A stretch of DNA of 64,000 nucleotides from Bog-532 sp036495425 (GTDB lineage: Bacteria; Actinomycetota; Actinomycetes; Streptosporangiales; Streptosporangiaceae), in contig DASXMW010000226.1 of NCBI GenBank assembly GCA_036495425.1, positions 6,958 through 70,957 of the forward strand, read 5' to 3'. The translations under genes and the position numbers were made by a program. The notes below the pieces were generated by a model that had not been told where the DNA came from, made no database searches, and saw only the letters and a program-made list of their open reading frames with translations. This document shows positions 16,611 through 25,154 of the stretch, in pieces; the stretch's first letter is position 1; the number at the start of each line of letters is the position of its first letter.

Positions 16611-17909
16611 GTGACCTGGACTGTTGAATCGTCCGCCGATGGCGGCCTGACCGAGGAGACCGCGGCCGCGCACGTACACGGCATCGCGTTCAAGACCGGA
16701 CCGCCGAGCAAGGTCGGCGTTGAACTGGAGTGGCTCGTCCGCGACACCCGTGATCCAGCGCTTCCCGTGCCAGCGAAGCGCACGTTCCCGGCCGTGGCCG
16801 ATCTCACCGCACCAGCCGTTCTTCCCGACCCAGCCGCGCTGCCCTCCGGGAGCATGCTCACCACGGAGCCCGGCGGCCAGCTGGAACTGAGCTCCGCACC
16901 CGCCAGCAGCCTGAGCGAGTGCATAACGGCGGTGCGCGGCGAGATGACCACGCTGCGCCAGGCCGTGGATCGCGCCGGGCTCAGCTTGCAGGGCTACGGC
17001 TACGACCCGCTCCGCACGCCGCACCGGGTGCTGAATCTGCCCCGGTACGCGGCGATGGAAGAGTTCTTCGACCGCAGCGGCCCGTGGGGCCGCCAGATGA
17101 TGTGCAACACCGCCTCGGTCCAGGTCTGCCTGGACGCCGGCCAGGACACCACGGCCAAGGGCGGCTACCACTGGCGGTGGCGGCTGGCCCACCAGGTCGG
17201 CCCGGTGCTGGTGGCCGCGTTCGCCAACTCCCCGCTCCGGCGGGGTAAGCCGTCGGGCTGGCGGTCGACCCGCCAGGAGGTCTGGGCCCACCTGGACCCG
17301 GGCCGGACCCAGCCCCCGCCGGACGGGGACCGCGACCCCCGCGACACCTACGCCGACTACGCCCTGGACGCCGAGCTGATGCTGGTCCGCCGGGAGGGCT
17401 CGCCGTCCTGGGCGGCACCGCCCGGGGTGACGTTCCGGGGCTGGCTGCGTGGGCAGGGCGAACGCCGCCCGACCGTGGACGACCTGACCTACCACCTGTC
17501 CACCTTGTTCCCGCCGGTACGGCCGCGCGGCCACCTGGAGCTGCGCATGATCGACGCGCAGCCCGGCGACGACGGCTGGGTCGTGCCCGCCGCCGTGGCC
17601 TGGGCCCTGTTCGAGGACCCGGAGGCGGCCGACACCGCCATGGCCGCGGCCGAGCCGCTCACCAACGGGAACGGCCATCCCGGGCACGCCCCCCGGGCCA
17701 CGGCGGGTCCGTGGCTGCGGGCGGCCCGGGAAGGTCCGGCCGACCCGCAGATCGCGCGGGCCAGCCAGCAGTGTTTCGAGGCGGCCGACGCCGCGCTGGG
17801 CCGGGCCAACGCCCCGGCCGCCATCCGCCACTCGGTCGCCGAATTCACCGAGCGCTACGTGCTCCGACGCCGATGTCCAGCCGACGATCAACTCGAGGGG
17901 AAACATTGA
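16611..17909 (+). CDS. egtA: Ergothioneine biosynthesis glutamate-cysteine ligase EgtA
   Basis: EgtA makes gamma-glutamylcysteine, the sulfur donor for ergothioneine. The 432-aa protein has the GCS2-type features KVGVELEWLVRD, TTEPGGQLELSSAPA, RYAAMEEFFDRSGPWGRQMM and the following CNTASVQVCLD, plus the RGHLELRMIDAQPGDDG motif near residue 310. GTG 16611 follows a gaacGGGGGAACC-type ribosome binding site. It is the first gene of a four-gene operon in which every junction overlaps, and it lies behind a DNA-damage-type promoter. Confidence 0.93.
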   Translation: MTWTVESSADGGLTEETAAAHVHGIAFKTGPPSKVGVELEWLVRDTRDPALPVPAKRTFPAVADLTAPAVLPDPAALPSGSMLTTEPGGQLELSSAPASSLSECITAVRGEMTTLRQAVDRAGLSLQGYGYDPLRTPHRVLNLPRYAAMEEFFDRSGPWGRQMMCNTASVQVCLDAGQDTTAKGGYHWRWRLAHQVGPVLVAAFANSPLRRGKPSGWRSTRQEVWAHLDPGRTQPPPDGDRDPRDTYADYALDAELMLVRREGSPSWAAPPGVTFRGWLRGQGERRPTVDDLTYHLSTLFPPVRPRGHLELRMIDAQPGDDGWVVPAAVAWALFEDPEAADTAMAAAEPLTNGNGHPGHAPRATAGPWLRAAREGPADPQIARASQQCFEAADAALGRANAPAAIRHSVAEFTERYVLRRRCPADDQLEGKH

Positions 17910-19273
17910 CCGCGTCACACGACACGCCCACCACCCAGGACATGCCCACGCCTCTGGTCACCGCGGAGACCTTGCGGGCCGAGATCGCGGCCGCCCTGAC
18001 CGCCGCCCGCGAGCGGACGGCCTCGCTCACCGACTGCGTAGAAGAGAATGACCTGATCCGCCAGCACTCGCCGCTGATGTCCCCGCTGGTGTGGGACCTG
18101 GCCCACATCGCCAACCAGGAAGAGCTCTGGCTGCTGCGGGCGGTGGGCGGCCAGGACCCGATCCACCCGGAGATCGACCCGCTCTACGACGCCTTCGAGC
18201 ACCCGCGCTCGGAACGGCCCACGCTGCCGCTGCTGCAGCCGCGGGAGGCCCGCGGCTACGCGGCCGAGGTCCGCGGCCGCGTGCTCGACGTGCTGGAGAA
18301 GGCGGCGTTCTCCGGGCGCCGCCTGATCACCGGCGGGTTCGCCTACGGCATGATCGTCCAGCACGAGCAGCAGCACGACGAGACCATGCTCATCACCCAC
18401 CAGCTGCGCCAGGGCGCGCCGGTGCTGACCGTGGCCCCGCCCGCCGCCGCCCCGGCCGACGCGCTCAGCCTGCCGGCCGAGGTGCCGGTGCCGGGCGGCC
18501 CGTTCACCATGGGCACGTCGACCGAGCCGTGGGCGCTGGACAACGAGCGGACCGCGCACACCGTGCACGTGCCGGCGTTCTTCCTCGACACCACCCCGGT
18601 GACCAACACCGCCTACCTGGCCTTCATCGCCGACGGCGGCTACGACGACCCGCGGTTCTGGACCCCGGAGGGCTGGGACCACCGGCAGCGGGCCCACCTG
18701 ACCGCCCCGATGACCTGGCGCCGGGACGGCGGCGACTGGGTGCACACCGTGTTCGGGGTGACCGAGCCGGTACCGCCGGCCGAGCCGGTGCTGCACGTGT
18801 CCTGGTACGAGGCGGACGCCTACGCCCGCTGGGCGGGCCGGCGGCTGCCCACCGAGGCCGAGTGGGAGAAGGCGGCCCGGCACGACCCGGCCACCGGCCT
18901 GTCCCGCCGGTTCCCCTGGGGCGATGACGCGCCCACCCCCGAGCGGGCCAACCTGGGCCAGGCCAGCCTGCGCCCGGCCCCGGCCGGCTCCTACCCGGAC
19001 GGCGCCGCCCCGTGCGGCGCCCGCCAGCTCATCGGCGACGTGTGGGAGTGGACGGCCAGCGACTTCCTGCCCTACCCCGGCTTCGAGGCCTGGCCGTACC
19101 GGGAGTACTCCGACGTGTTCTTCGGCCCCGATTACAAGGTGCTGCGGGGCGGGGCATTCGGGGTCAGCCCGGCCGCCTGCCGGGCCACGTTCCGGAACTG
19201 GGATTACCCGATCCGGCGGCAGATCTTCGCCGGCTTCCGTACCGCGCGGTCGGCGGCTCCGGAGGCCTCCTGA
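17906..19273 (+). CDS. egtB: Ergothioneine biosynthesis sulfoxide synthase EgtB
   Basis: EgtB is the non-heme iron enzyme that joins gamma-glutamylcysteine to hercynine. The N-terminal DinB-like domain carries the iron histidines in WDLAHIANQEELW and QHEQQHDETML. The C-terminal formylglycine-generating-enzyme domain shows FFLDTTPVTNTAYLAFIADG, VSWYEADAYARWAGRRLPTE, GDVWEWTASDFLPYPGF and VLRGGAFGV. I place the start at TTG 17906: it overlaps the egtA stop (TTGA) and follows GAGGGG by five bases, giving 455 aa. ATG 17942 is a weaker alternative. The gene context with egtA and egtC argues for true EgtB rather than the selenium paralogue SenA. Confidence 0.93.
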   Translation: MTASHDTPTTQDMPTPLVTAETLRAEIAAALTAARERTASLTDCVEENDLIRQHSPLMSPLVWDLAHIANQEELWLLRAVGGQDPIHPEIDPLYDAFEHPRSERPTLPLLQPREARGYAAEVRGRVLDVLEKAAFSGRRLITGGFAYGMIVQHEQQHDETMLITHQLRQGAPVLTVAPPAAAPADALSLPAEVPVPGGPFTMGTSTEPWALDNERTAHTVHVPAFFLDTTPVTNTAYLAFIADGGYDDPRFWTPEGWDHRQRAHLTAPMTWRRDGGDWVHTVFGVTEPVPPAEPVLHVSWYEADAYARWAGRRLPTEAEWEKAARHDPATGLSRRFPWGDDAPTPERANLGQASLRPAPAGSYPDGAAPCGARQLIGDVWEWTASDFLPYPGFEAWPYREYSDVFFGPDYKVLRGGAFGVSPAACRATFRNWDYPIRRQIFAGFRTARSAAPEAS

Positions 19274-20133
19274 TGTGCCGCCACCTGGCCTACCTGGGCC
19301 CGCCGGTCACGCTGCGGGAGGCCATCATCGACCCGCCCCTTGGCCTGTACCGGCAGGCCTGGGCACCGCGGATGATGCGCGGCAGCGGCACGATGAACAT
19401 CGACGGCTTCGGGGCCGGCTGGTACGCCGACGGCGACCCGGTCCCGGCCCGCTACCGGAACTCCGGGCCGATCTGGGCCGACCCGTCGTTCGCCGACCTG
19501 ACCCGGGTCACCCGCAGCGGCGCGCTGCTGGCCGCGGTCCGGGACGCCAGCGCGGGCACCGAGCCGAGCCCGTCGGCCGCGTCCCCGTTCGGGGCCGACC
19601 ACTACCTGTTCAGCCACAACGGCACGCTGGCCGGCTGGCCCGGCACGGCCGAGGGGGTGGCCGCCACGCTCAGCCCGCTGGAGTTGCTGAACCTGGACGC
19701 CCGGGTCGACTCGGCCCTGCTCTGGGCGCTGATCCTCAAGCAGCTCAGGGGCGGGGCCAGCCCGGACGGCGCGCTGGCCGCGGTGATCGGGCTGCTCGAC
19801 CAGGCCGGCGTGACCGGCCGGTTCAACTTCCTGCTCACCGACGGCCACGTGATCGCGGCCACCACCGCGGGCCACACCCTGTTCTACCGCCAGGGCCACG
19901 ACGAGGGCGCCGACAGCGTGACCGTCGCCTCCGAGCCGACCGACGAGGACCCGGCCTGGACCGAGGTCCCGGACCGGTCCCTGGTCACCGCCACCGCCAG
20001 CGACGTCAAGATGTCGCCGCTGCTGGTGCCACCCGAGGTCACCGCGGACAGCGCCGAGCGCGTCCAGCACGGCAGTTTCCCCGAAGGCATGGCCGCCACC
20101 TCCAGTCCCGACGGAAGGAACCCGAGTAAGTGA
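19273..20133 (+). CDS. egtC: Gamma-glutamyl-hercynylcysteine sulfoxide hydrolase EgtC
   Basis: EgtC is a class-II glutamine amidohydrolase that removes the gamma-glutamyl group after the EgtB step. The N-terminus MCRHLAYLGPPVTL exposes the nucleophile Cys2 after methionine removal; FGAGWYADG and YLFSHNGTLAGWPG are the amidotransferase glutamate/oxyanion motifs. It has 286 aa, and the ATG overlaps the egtB stop (TGATG). Confidence 0.93.
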   Translation: MCRHLAYLGPPVTLREAIIDPPLGLYRQAWAPRMMRGSGTMNIDGFGAGWYADGDPVPARYRNSGPIWADPSFADLTRVTRSGALLAAVRDASAGTEPSPSAASPFGADHYLFSHNGTLAGWPGTAEGVAATLSPLELLNLDARVDSALLWALILKQLRGGASPDGALAAVIGLLDQAGVTGRFNFLLTDGHVIAATTAGHTLFYRQGHDEGADSVTVASEPTDEDPAWTEVPDRSLVTATASDVKMSPLLVPPEVTADSAERVQHGSFPEGMAATSSPDGRNPSK

Positions 20134-21122
20134 CGACTTCACTGCACGTCGAGCGTCGCCTGCCCGCCGATTTCCTGGCCGATTCACTGCGCGCGGACGC
20201 GCGGGCCGGGCTGACCGCCACCCCCAAATCGCTGCCGCCCAAGTGGTTCTATGACGCGGCCGGCAGCGAGCTGTTCGAGAAGATCACCGCCCTGCCCGAG
20301 TACTACCCGACCCGGGCCGAGCGGGAGATCCTGCGAGCCGAGGCGGGCCAGATCGCCGCCGCCAGCGGGGCCGCGACCCTGGTCGAGCTGGGGTCCGGCT
20401 CGTCGGAGAAGACCCGGCTGCTGATCGACGCCCTGCGCGCGGCGGGCACGCTGCGCCGCTACGTTCCGGTCGACGTCAGCGAGCAGGCCCTGCTGGCCGC
20501 GGCCAGCGCCCTGTTCAGCGACTACCCCGGGCTGGAGGTGGACGGGGTGGTGGCCGACTTCGACGACTACCTGGACCTCGGGGTGGGCGACGGGGCCGAG
20601 GATGGTGGCGGGCCGCGGCTGATCGCGTTCCTGGGCAGCACCATCGGCAACCTGCTCCCGGAGGAACGGGCGTTGTTCCTGGCCCGCGTCCGTTCCAGCC
20701 TGGCCGCGGGCGACGGCCTGCTGCTCGGCACGGACCTGGTCAAGGACCCGTCGGTGCTGGTGGCCGCCTACGACGACGACGCCGGCGTGACCGCCGCGTT
20801 CAACAAGAACGTGCTCGCCGTCCTCAACCACGAACTGGGCGCCGACTTCGACCTGGACAACTTCGACCACGTGGCCCGCTGGGACCCGGACCAGGAATGG
20901 ATCGAGATGCGCCTGCGCGCGGCCGGCCCGCAGACCGTCCACCTGCCCGCCATCGACCTGACCATCTCATTCGGCGACGGCGAAGAGATGCGCACCGAGA
21001 TCAGCGCCAAGTTCCGCCGCGAGGGCGTGGCCGCCGAGCTGACCGCGGCCGGCTTCCGCCAGGAACACTGGTGGACCGATAAAAAGCAGCGCTTCGGCCT
21101 GTCCCTGGCCGTCCCCGCCTGA
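20130..21122 (+). CDS. egtD: L-histidine N-alpha-methyltransferase EgtD
   Basis: EgtD trimethylates histidine to hercynine with S-adenosylmethionine, the first committed ergothioneine step. The 330-aa protein has PPKWFYDAAGSELFEKITAL, the SAM motif TLVELGSGSSEKTRLLIDAL, PVDVSEQALL, IAFLGSTIGNLLPEE and the C-terminal KFRREGVAAELTAAGF, all typical of EgtD. GTG 20130 overlaps the egtC stop (GTGA). No egtE (PLP-dependent lyase) follows; in actinobacteria that step is often encoded elsewhere or done by another lyase. Confidence 0.94.
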   Translation: MTTSLHVERRLPADFLADSLRADARAGLTATPKSLPPKWFYDAAGSELFEKITALPEYYPTRAEREILRAEAGQIAAASGAATLVELGSGSSEKTRLLIDALRAAGTLRRYVPVDVSEQALLAAASALFSDYPGLEVDGVVADFDDYLDLGVGDGAEDGGGPRLIAFLGSTIGNLLPEERALFLARVRSSLAAGDGLLLGTDLVKDPSVLVAAYDDDAGVTAAFNKNVLAVLNHELGADFDLDNFDHVARWDPDQEWIEMRLRAAGPQTVHLPAIDLTISFGDGEEMRTEISAKFRREGVAAELTAAGFRQEHWWTDKKQRFGLSLAVPA

Positions 21123-21131
21123 CCATTCCGG

Positions 21132-21158
21132 CCTGGGGGTCCGCATGGCACCCCCGGG
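21132..21158 (+). terminator. Terminator hairpin of the egt operon
   Basis: A 9-bp stem with one mismatch (CCTGGGGGT/ACCCCCGGG) and a 9-base loop starts nine bases after the egtD stop. Confidence 0.55.
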
Positions 21159-21221
21159 CCCGTTTGGTCACGCTTGCGGTGGTGCCGGGTTACGCACCGT
21201 CTGCGTAGCCGTCCGAGCATG

Positions 21222-21260
21222 AAGCAATGCATGCCAATTTAAAGCATTACATGCGTAATC
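21222..21260. promoter_or_regulatory. Tandem operator-like repeats before the GntR gene
   Basis: AAGCAATGCATGC (21222-21234) is repeated as AAGCATTACATGC (21242-21254), two mismatches, spaced exactly 20 bp or two helical turns. ATTAC-ATGC-GTAAT (21246-21259) overlaps the second copy as a palindrome. TACGGT (21278-21283) is a candidate -10 eight bases before the GTG, so the gene may be leaderless and self-regulated. Confidence 0.5.
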
Positions 21261-21291
21261 GCAGGTCAGCGGTGCCCTACGGTATGCAGTT

Positions 21292-21549
21292 GTGGTGGAT
21301 GATCAAGGCCCGGACATTGTGCACGAAGGTCCGAAGACGATCTACGCCCAGATCGTGGACTACATCGAGGCGCACATCGAGTCCGGCGACTGGGAGCCTG
21401 GCCACCGCCTGCCCTCCGAGCGGGACATGGCCGAAGCCTGGGGCGTCGCTTACCTGACCATCCGCCGCGCCATGGCCGAGCTGCGCAAGAAGGGCCTGAT
21501 CGTCAGCGTCCAGGGCCGCGGCACCTACGTGAAGAACCCGGACGACTGA
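21292..21549 (+). CDS. Small GntR-type winged-helix protein
   Basis: The 85-aa protein consists of the GntR DNA-binding domain alone: IYAQIVDYIEAHIESGDW, PGHRLPSERDMAEAWGVAYL, TIRRAMAELRKKGLI and the wing VSVQGRGTYVKNP. There is no effector-binding domain, whereas full GntR regulators have 230-250 aa. Such one-domain forms are frequent in actinobacteria. Target genes are unknown. Tandem repeats upstream suggest autoregulation; the following phosphodiesterase gene, 59 bp away, could be a target. GTG 21292 is chosen because no Shine-Dalgarno is needed if it is leaderless. Confidence 0.85.
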   Translation: MVDDQGPDIVHEGPKTIYAQIVDYIEAHIESGDWEPGHRLPSERDMAEAWGVAYLTIRRAMAELRKKGLIVSVQGRGTYVKNPDD

Positions 21550-21608
21550 CGACCTGGGCTCAGGTCCCTCTCGGCGCTCCGCCACCGGACGCGGTTAGCC
21601 TGCCTGAT

Positions 21609-22355
21609 GTGGGCGGAGGCGGGCGGCTGGGCATGCTGCACTGGAACATTCACTCGTGGCGGGACGACCGGAAACGGCCCAATCGCCAGGCGGTCGAGGA
21701 ACTGATCCGCCGGACGGGGCCGGATGTGGTGTCGCTGACCGAGGTGAGCACGCCCTGGGGTGAGCCGGGGCCGCTGGCGGACCTGGCCGGGCGAGTGGGG
21801 TACCGCTGGGTGTTCGTGCCCACGCTGGAGTTCCGCGGGACACCGGCCACCGAGGGTTACGGGAACGCGCTGCTGACCCGGCGGCCGATCCTCGGCGTGC
21901 AGCAGTGGCGGGTGCACTCACCGGAGCGCTACGCCGGCAGCGAGCCGACCGAGCCGCGGACGGTGACGCTGGCCCGGGTGGACGTGGGCGGGACGCCGGT
22001 GTGGGTGGGCAGCACGCACCTGCCCGCCAGCCAGGCGGGCGACCGGGCCGTGGCGCTGCGGCGGCTGGCCGGCCAGCTGAAGGGCCTGGAGGCGCCGTGG
22101 CTGGTGTGCGGGGACTTCAACACCCCGGCCCGGACCTGGCGGGACGACCTCCCGCACGGCGTGACGGTGGCGCCGCGCTGGCGGCGGGCCACGTTCCCGG
22201 CCCGCAGACCCGTCCGGGCCATCGACTACGGGCTGGCCTCGCCATCGCTGCGGACCCGAGGTCGTGTCCTTAGATCCCATGGATCAGACCACCGGGCGAT
22301 ATGGGTCTCGGCCGGCTGGGGCGGGACTCCCCCGGCCCGGCCGCCCCGCGCGTGA
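21609..22355 (+). CDS. Endonuclease/exonuclease/phosphatase-family protein
   Basis: The 248-aa protein has the order of EEP-fold metal phosphodiesterase motifs: MLHWNIHSW (Asn), VVSLTEVST (Glu), YGNALLTRRPI, WVGSTHLPA (His), CGDFNTPART (Asp/Asn), AIDYGLASPS and GSDHRAIWV (Asp/His). Substrates in this superfamily range from nucleic acid to inositol phosphates, so the reaction is open. The start is GTG 21609 or ATG 21633; the latter has GGCGGAGGCGGG upstream. No signal peptide is present. Confidence 0.85.
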   Translation: MGGGGRLGMLHWNIHSWRDDRKRPNRQAVEELIRRTGPDVVSLTEVSTPWGEPGPLADLAGRVGYRWVFVPTLEFRGTPATEGYGNALLTRRPILGVQQWRVHSPERYAGSEPTEPRTVTLARVDVGGTPVWVGSTHLPASQAGDRAVALRRLAGQLKGLEAPWLVCGDFNTPARTWRDDLPHGVTVAPRWRRATFPARRPVRAIDYGLASPSLRTRGRVLRSHGSDHRAIWVSAGWGGTPPARPPRA

Positions 22356-22366
22356 CCGGGCGGGCA

Positions 22367-22424
22367 CCGGGGCAATATGAACTTTGCTCCGGTCAGGGCC
22401 GGGGCGATGTCAACATTGCCCCGG
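22367..22424. repeat. Two tandem 26-bp palindromic units between convergent genes
   Basis: Unit A (22367-22392) and unit B (22399-22424) are near-identical copies separated by six bases. Each has 10-base arms around a 6-base loop: arms CCGGGGCAAT/TTTGCTCCGG in A, CCGGGGCGAT/ATTGCCCCGG in B. The outermost arms together also form a perfect 11-bp inverted repeat (22366-22376 with 22415-22425). They lie midway between convergent stops at 22355 and 22485, so a bidirectional terminator is the simplest reading. Confidence 0.7.
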
Positions 22425-22484
22425 TACCTAGGACCGGGCTGCGGGCGTAACTGGACAGGCTGGGCGGGGGCGGGCGGCCGCCGG

Positions 22485-24188
22485 TCAGGACGCGGGCGGC
22501 CGGGTTCTCAGCCAGACGCCGGTGCCGGGCGGGAGGACGTCGCCCTGGATCGGGTGGCTGGCCGCCAGGATCGCCTCATGGGCGGGCAGCCCGGCCGGGG
22601 TACCGGACACGTTGATCATGACGGTGACATCCCGGCCGCGGCGGTAGCAGAGGACGTCGGGCGGGGCCGGCAGCCAGGTGAAGCTGTCGGTGGTGAAGGC
22701 GGGCTCGGCGTGGCGGACCTGGAGGGCGTGCCGGTACAGGGCGAGCATCGAGTCCGGGTCGGCGGTTTCGGCTTCCACGCTGAGGGCGGCCCAGCCCGGG
22801 GGCTGGGGCAGCCAGGTCGGCACCCCGTCCCCGAGGAAGCCGAAGGGCGGGTGATCGCCGGACCAGGGCAGTGGGACGCGGCAGCCGTCGCGGCCCAGGT
22901 TGACGTGGCCGGAACGCTGCCACATCGGGTCCTGCCGGTCCTCGGCGGGAATGTCTTCGACCTCCCAGAGGCCCAGTTCCTCGCCCTGGTACACGTAGGC
23001 GGTGCCGGGCAGGGACAGTGACAGCAGGGCCGCGGCCCGGGCCCGGCGGGTGCCGAGGGCCAGGTCGGTGGGCTCGCCGATGCGGTGGCCGGGACGGTCG
23101 AACGAGGTGTCGGCCCGGCCGTAGCGGGTGACGTTCCTGATCACGTCGTGGTTGCTGAGGACCCAGGTGGCCGGGGCGTTGACCTCGGCGTGGGAGGCCA
23201 GGGTGGCGTCGATGACCGAACGCAGCACCGCGCCGTCCCAGGGGCAGCGCAGGAAGTCGAAGTTGAACACGGTCTGCAGCTCGCCCGGGCGCAGGTAGCG
23301 GGACATCCGCTCCACGTCGGGCAGCCACACCTCGCCGATCAGTACCCGGTCCCCTGGGTAACTGTCGGCGATCCGGCGCCAGGCCCGGTACACGTCGTGG
23401 ACCTCGTCCCGGTCGACGAACGGGTGCACGCCGGCGGCGGGGTCGTCGGGGTCGTAGTCGGCCATGGCCGGGTCCTTGGCCAGCAGCACCGCGGAGTCGA
23501 TCCGGAACCCGTCCACGCCGCGGTCGAACCAGAACCGCAGCACGTCCTCGAACTCGGCCTGGACGTCGGTGTTGCCCCAGTTGAAGTCGGGCTGCTCGGG
23601 GGTGAACAGGTGCAGGTACCACTGGCCCGGCTGGCCGTCGGGGCCGGAGGCCCGGGTCCAGGCGGGACCGCCGAACTCGGAGATCCAGTTGTTGGGCGGC
23701 AGTTCCCCCCGCTGACCGCGGCCGGGGCGGAAGATGAAGCGGTCCCGCTCGGGTGAGCCGGGCGGCGCGGCCAGCGCGGCGGTGAACCACGGCTGCACGT
23801 CCGAGCCGTGATTGGGCACGACGTCGAGGATGATCCGGATGCCGAGTTCGTGGGCTTCGGCGATCAGTTTCTCGGCCTCGTCCAGGGTGCCGAACAGCGG
23901 GTCGATGGCCCGGTAATCGGCCACGTCGTAGCCGGCGTCGGCCATGGGCGAGGGGTACCAGGGGTTGAACCAGATCGCGTCGACGCCCAGGTCAGCCAGG
24001 TAGGACAGGCGGGAGCGGACCCCGGCCAGGTTGCCCACCCCAGCGGCGGCCGCCCCGTCGGGGCCGTCGCCGGCCGCGAAGCTGCGCACGTACACCTGGT
24101 AGATGACCGCGTCGCGCCACCAGGGCCGGCCGCCCGGACTGGCCGGGGCGGGCGCCGGGGACGGTGGGGCCAGAGTGTGATCGCTCAC
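22485..24188 (-). CDS. GH13 alpha-glucosidase
   Basis: The 567-aa enzyme is a cytoplasmic GH13 (alpha-amylase family) glycosidase. WWRDAVIYQVYVRSFAAGDG starts the barrel. DVVPNHGSD is conserved region I, DGFRIDSAVLL carries the nucleophile Asp, LIGEVWLPD the acid/base Glu and VLSNHDVIRNVTRYG the third Asp. RDGCRVPLPWSG is typical of actinobacterial oligosaccharide alpha-glucosidases. GTG 24188 follows the transporter permease gene by 64 bp on the same strand. It should hydrolyse maltose or maltodextrins imported by the adjacent ABC transporter. Confidence 0.93.
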   Translation of the reverse strand: MSDHTLAPPSPAPAPASPGGRPWWRDAVIYQVYVRSFAAGDGPDGAAAAGVGNLAGVRSRLSYLADLGVDAIWFNPWYPSPMADAGYDVADYRAIDPLFGTLDEAEKLIAEAHELGIRIILDVVPNHGSDVQPWFTAALAAPPGSPERDRFIFRPGRGQRGELPPNNWISEFGGPAWTRASGPDGQPGQWYLHLFTPEQPDFNWGNTDVQAEFEDVLRFWFDRGVDGFRIDSAVLLAKDPAMADYDPDDPAAGVHPFVDRDEVHDVYRAWRRIADSYPGDRVLIGEVWLPDVERMSRYLRPGELQTVFNFDFLRCPWDGAVLRSVIDATLASHAEVNAPATWVLSNHDVIRNVTRYGRADTSFDRPGHRIGEPTDLALGTRRARAAALLSLSLPGTAYVYQGEELGLWEVEDIPAEDRQDPMWQRSGHVNLGRDGCRVPLPWSGDHPPFGFLGDGVPTWLPQPPGWAALSVEAETADPDSMLALYRHALQVRHAEPAFTTDSFTWLPAPPDVLCYRRGRDVTVMINVSGTPAGLPAHEAILAASHPIQGDVLPPGTGVWLRTRPPAS

Positions 24189-24252
24189 GGGGATGTCATG
24201 CCTCCGATTTGGTCCGGTGAGGACGCGACGTGGACGGGCCGGCCGGGTGGCC

Positions 24253-25152
24253 TCAGCCCTTGACGCCCCCTGCGGTCAGCCCAGCCATGATGTTGCGCTG
24301 GAAGAACAGGAAGAACACGATGGTCGGGACGCAGGCGATGGCCAGCGCGGCGATGAACACGTCTTCCGGGATGCCGTTGCTCAGGTGGTACAGGCCGATG
24401 TTGATGGTCTGCGCCGACGGGTCGCTCAGGACCAGCAGCGGCCAGAGGAAGTCCTTCCACACGTTGACGGCCGCGAAGATCGACACCACCCCGATGATCG
24501 GGCGTGAGATCGGCAGTACCACCCGCCACAGGGTCCGGAACGGCCCGGCCCCGTCCAGGGCGGCCGCGGCCAGCAGGTCGGCTGGGACCGAGTCGAAGAA
24601 GCGCTTCAGGATGAAGATGTTGAAGCCGTTGGCCACCGACGGCAGCCAGATCGCCCAGGGCGTGTTCAGCAGGCTGAGGTGCACAAACGGCAGGCTATTA
24701 GCTGTCAGGTACTGCGGCAGCACCAGCACCGTGGCCGGGATCATCATCGCGGCCAGCATGGCGAACAGGATCAGGTTGCCCAGCACCGGCCGCAGCTTGG
24801 ACAGCGCGTAGGCGGCGGCCACGTCGAACACCACCTGGAAGATCAGCGCACCGCCCGCGTACAGGATCGTGTTCACGATCAGCCGGCCCAGGCCCAGGTC
24901 GTTCCAGGCCGTCACGTAGTTGTGCGGTGCCGGGTGGGCCGGGAACAGGCTGGGCGGGGTCTGGATGACCTCGGACGGCGACTTGAGCCCGCCGGTCACC
25001 ATCCAGTACAGCGGGAACAGGAAGAGCGCCGCGAACAGCGGGATCATGACGCCGAGCACGATCCAGTAGATGACCTTGCCCCGGCCCCGGCTGAGCTGGG
25101 CCGGGGAGATCAGCGTGCGCGGGCCAGACTCAATGGACTTGATGGCGGCCAT
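24253..25152 (-). CDS. Carbohydrate ABC transporter permease (MalG/CUT1 type)
   Basis: The 299-aa inner-membrane permease has six predicted membrane segments and the EAA-loop form AAAALDGAGPFRTLWRVVLPI that contacts the ATPase. ATG 25152 has GAGGGA upstream and lies two bases after the stop of the partner permease. CUT1 systems use a shared MsiK-type ATPase in actinobacteria, which explains why no ATPase gene is present. By context it imports an alpha-glucoside such as maltose. Confidence 0.93.
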   Translation of the reverse strand: MAAIKSIESGPRTLISPAQLSRGRGKVIYWIVLGVMIPLFAALFLFPLYWMVTGGLKSPSEVIQTPPSLFPAHPAPHNYVTAWNDLGLGRLIVNTILYAGGALIFQVVFDVAAAYALSKLRPVLGNLILFAMLAAMMIPATVLVLPQYLTANSLPFVHLSLLNTPWAIWLPSVANGFNIFILKRFFDSVPADLLAAAALDGAGPFRTLWRVVLPISRPIIGVVSIFAAVNVWKDFLWPLLVLSDPSAQTINIGLYHLSNGIPEDVFIAALAIACVPTIVFFLFFQRNIMAGLTAGGVKG

Positions 25153-25154
25153 GG

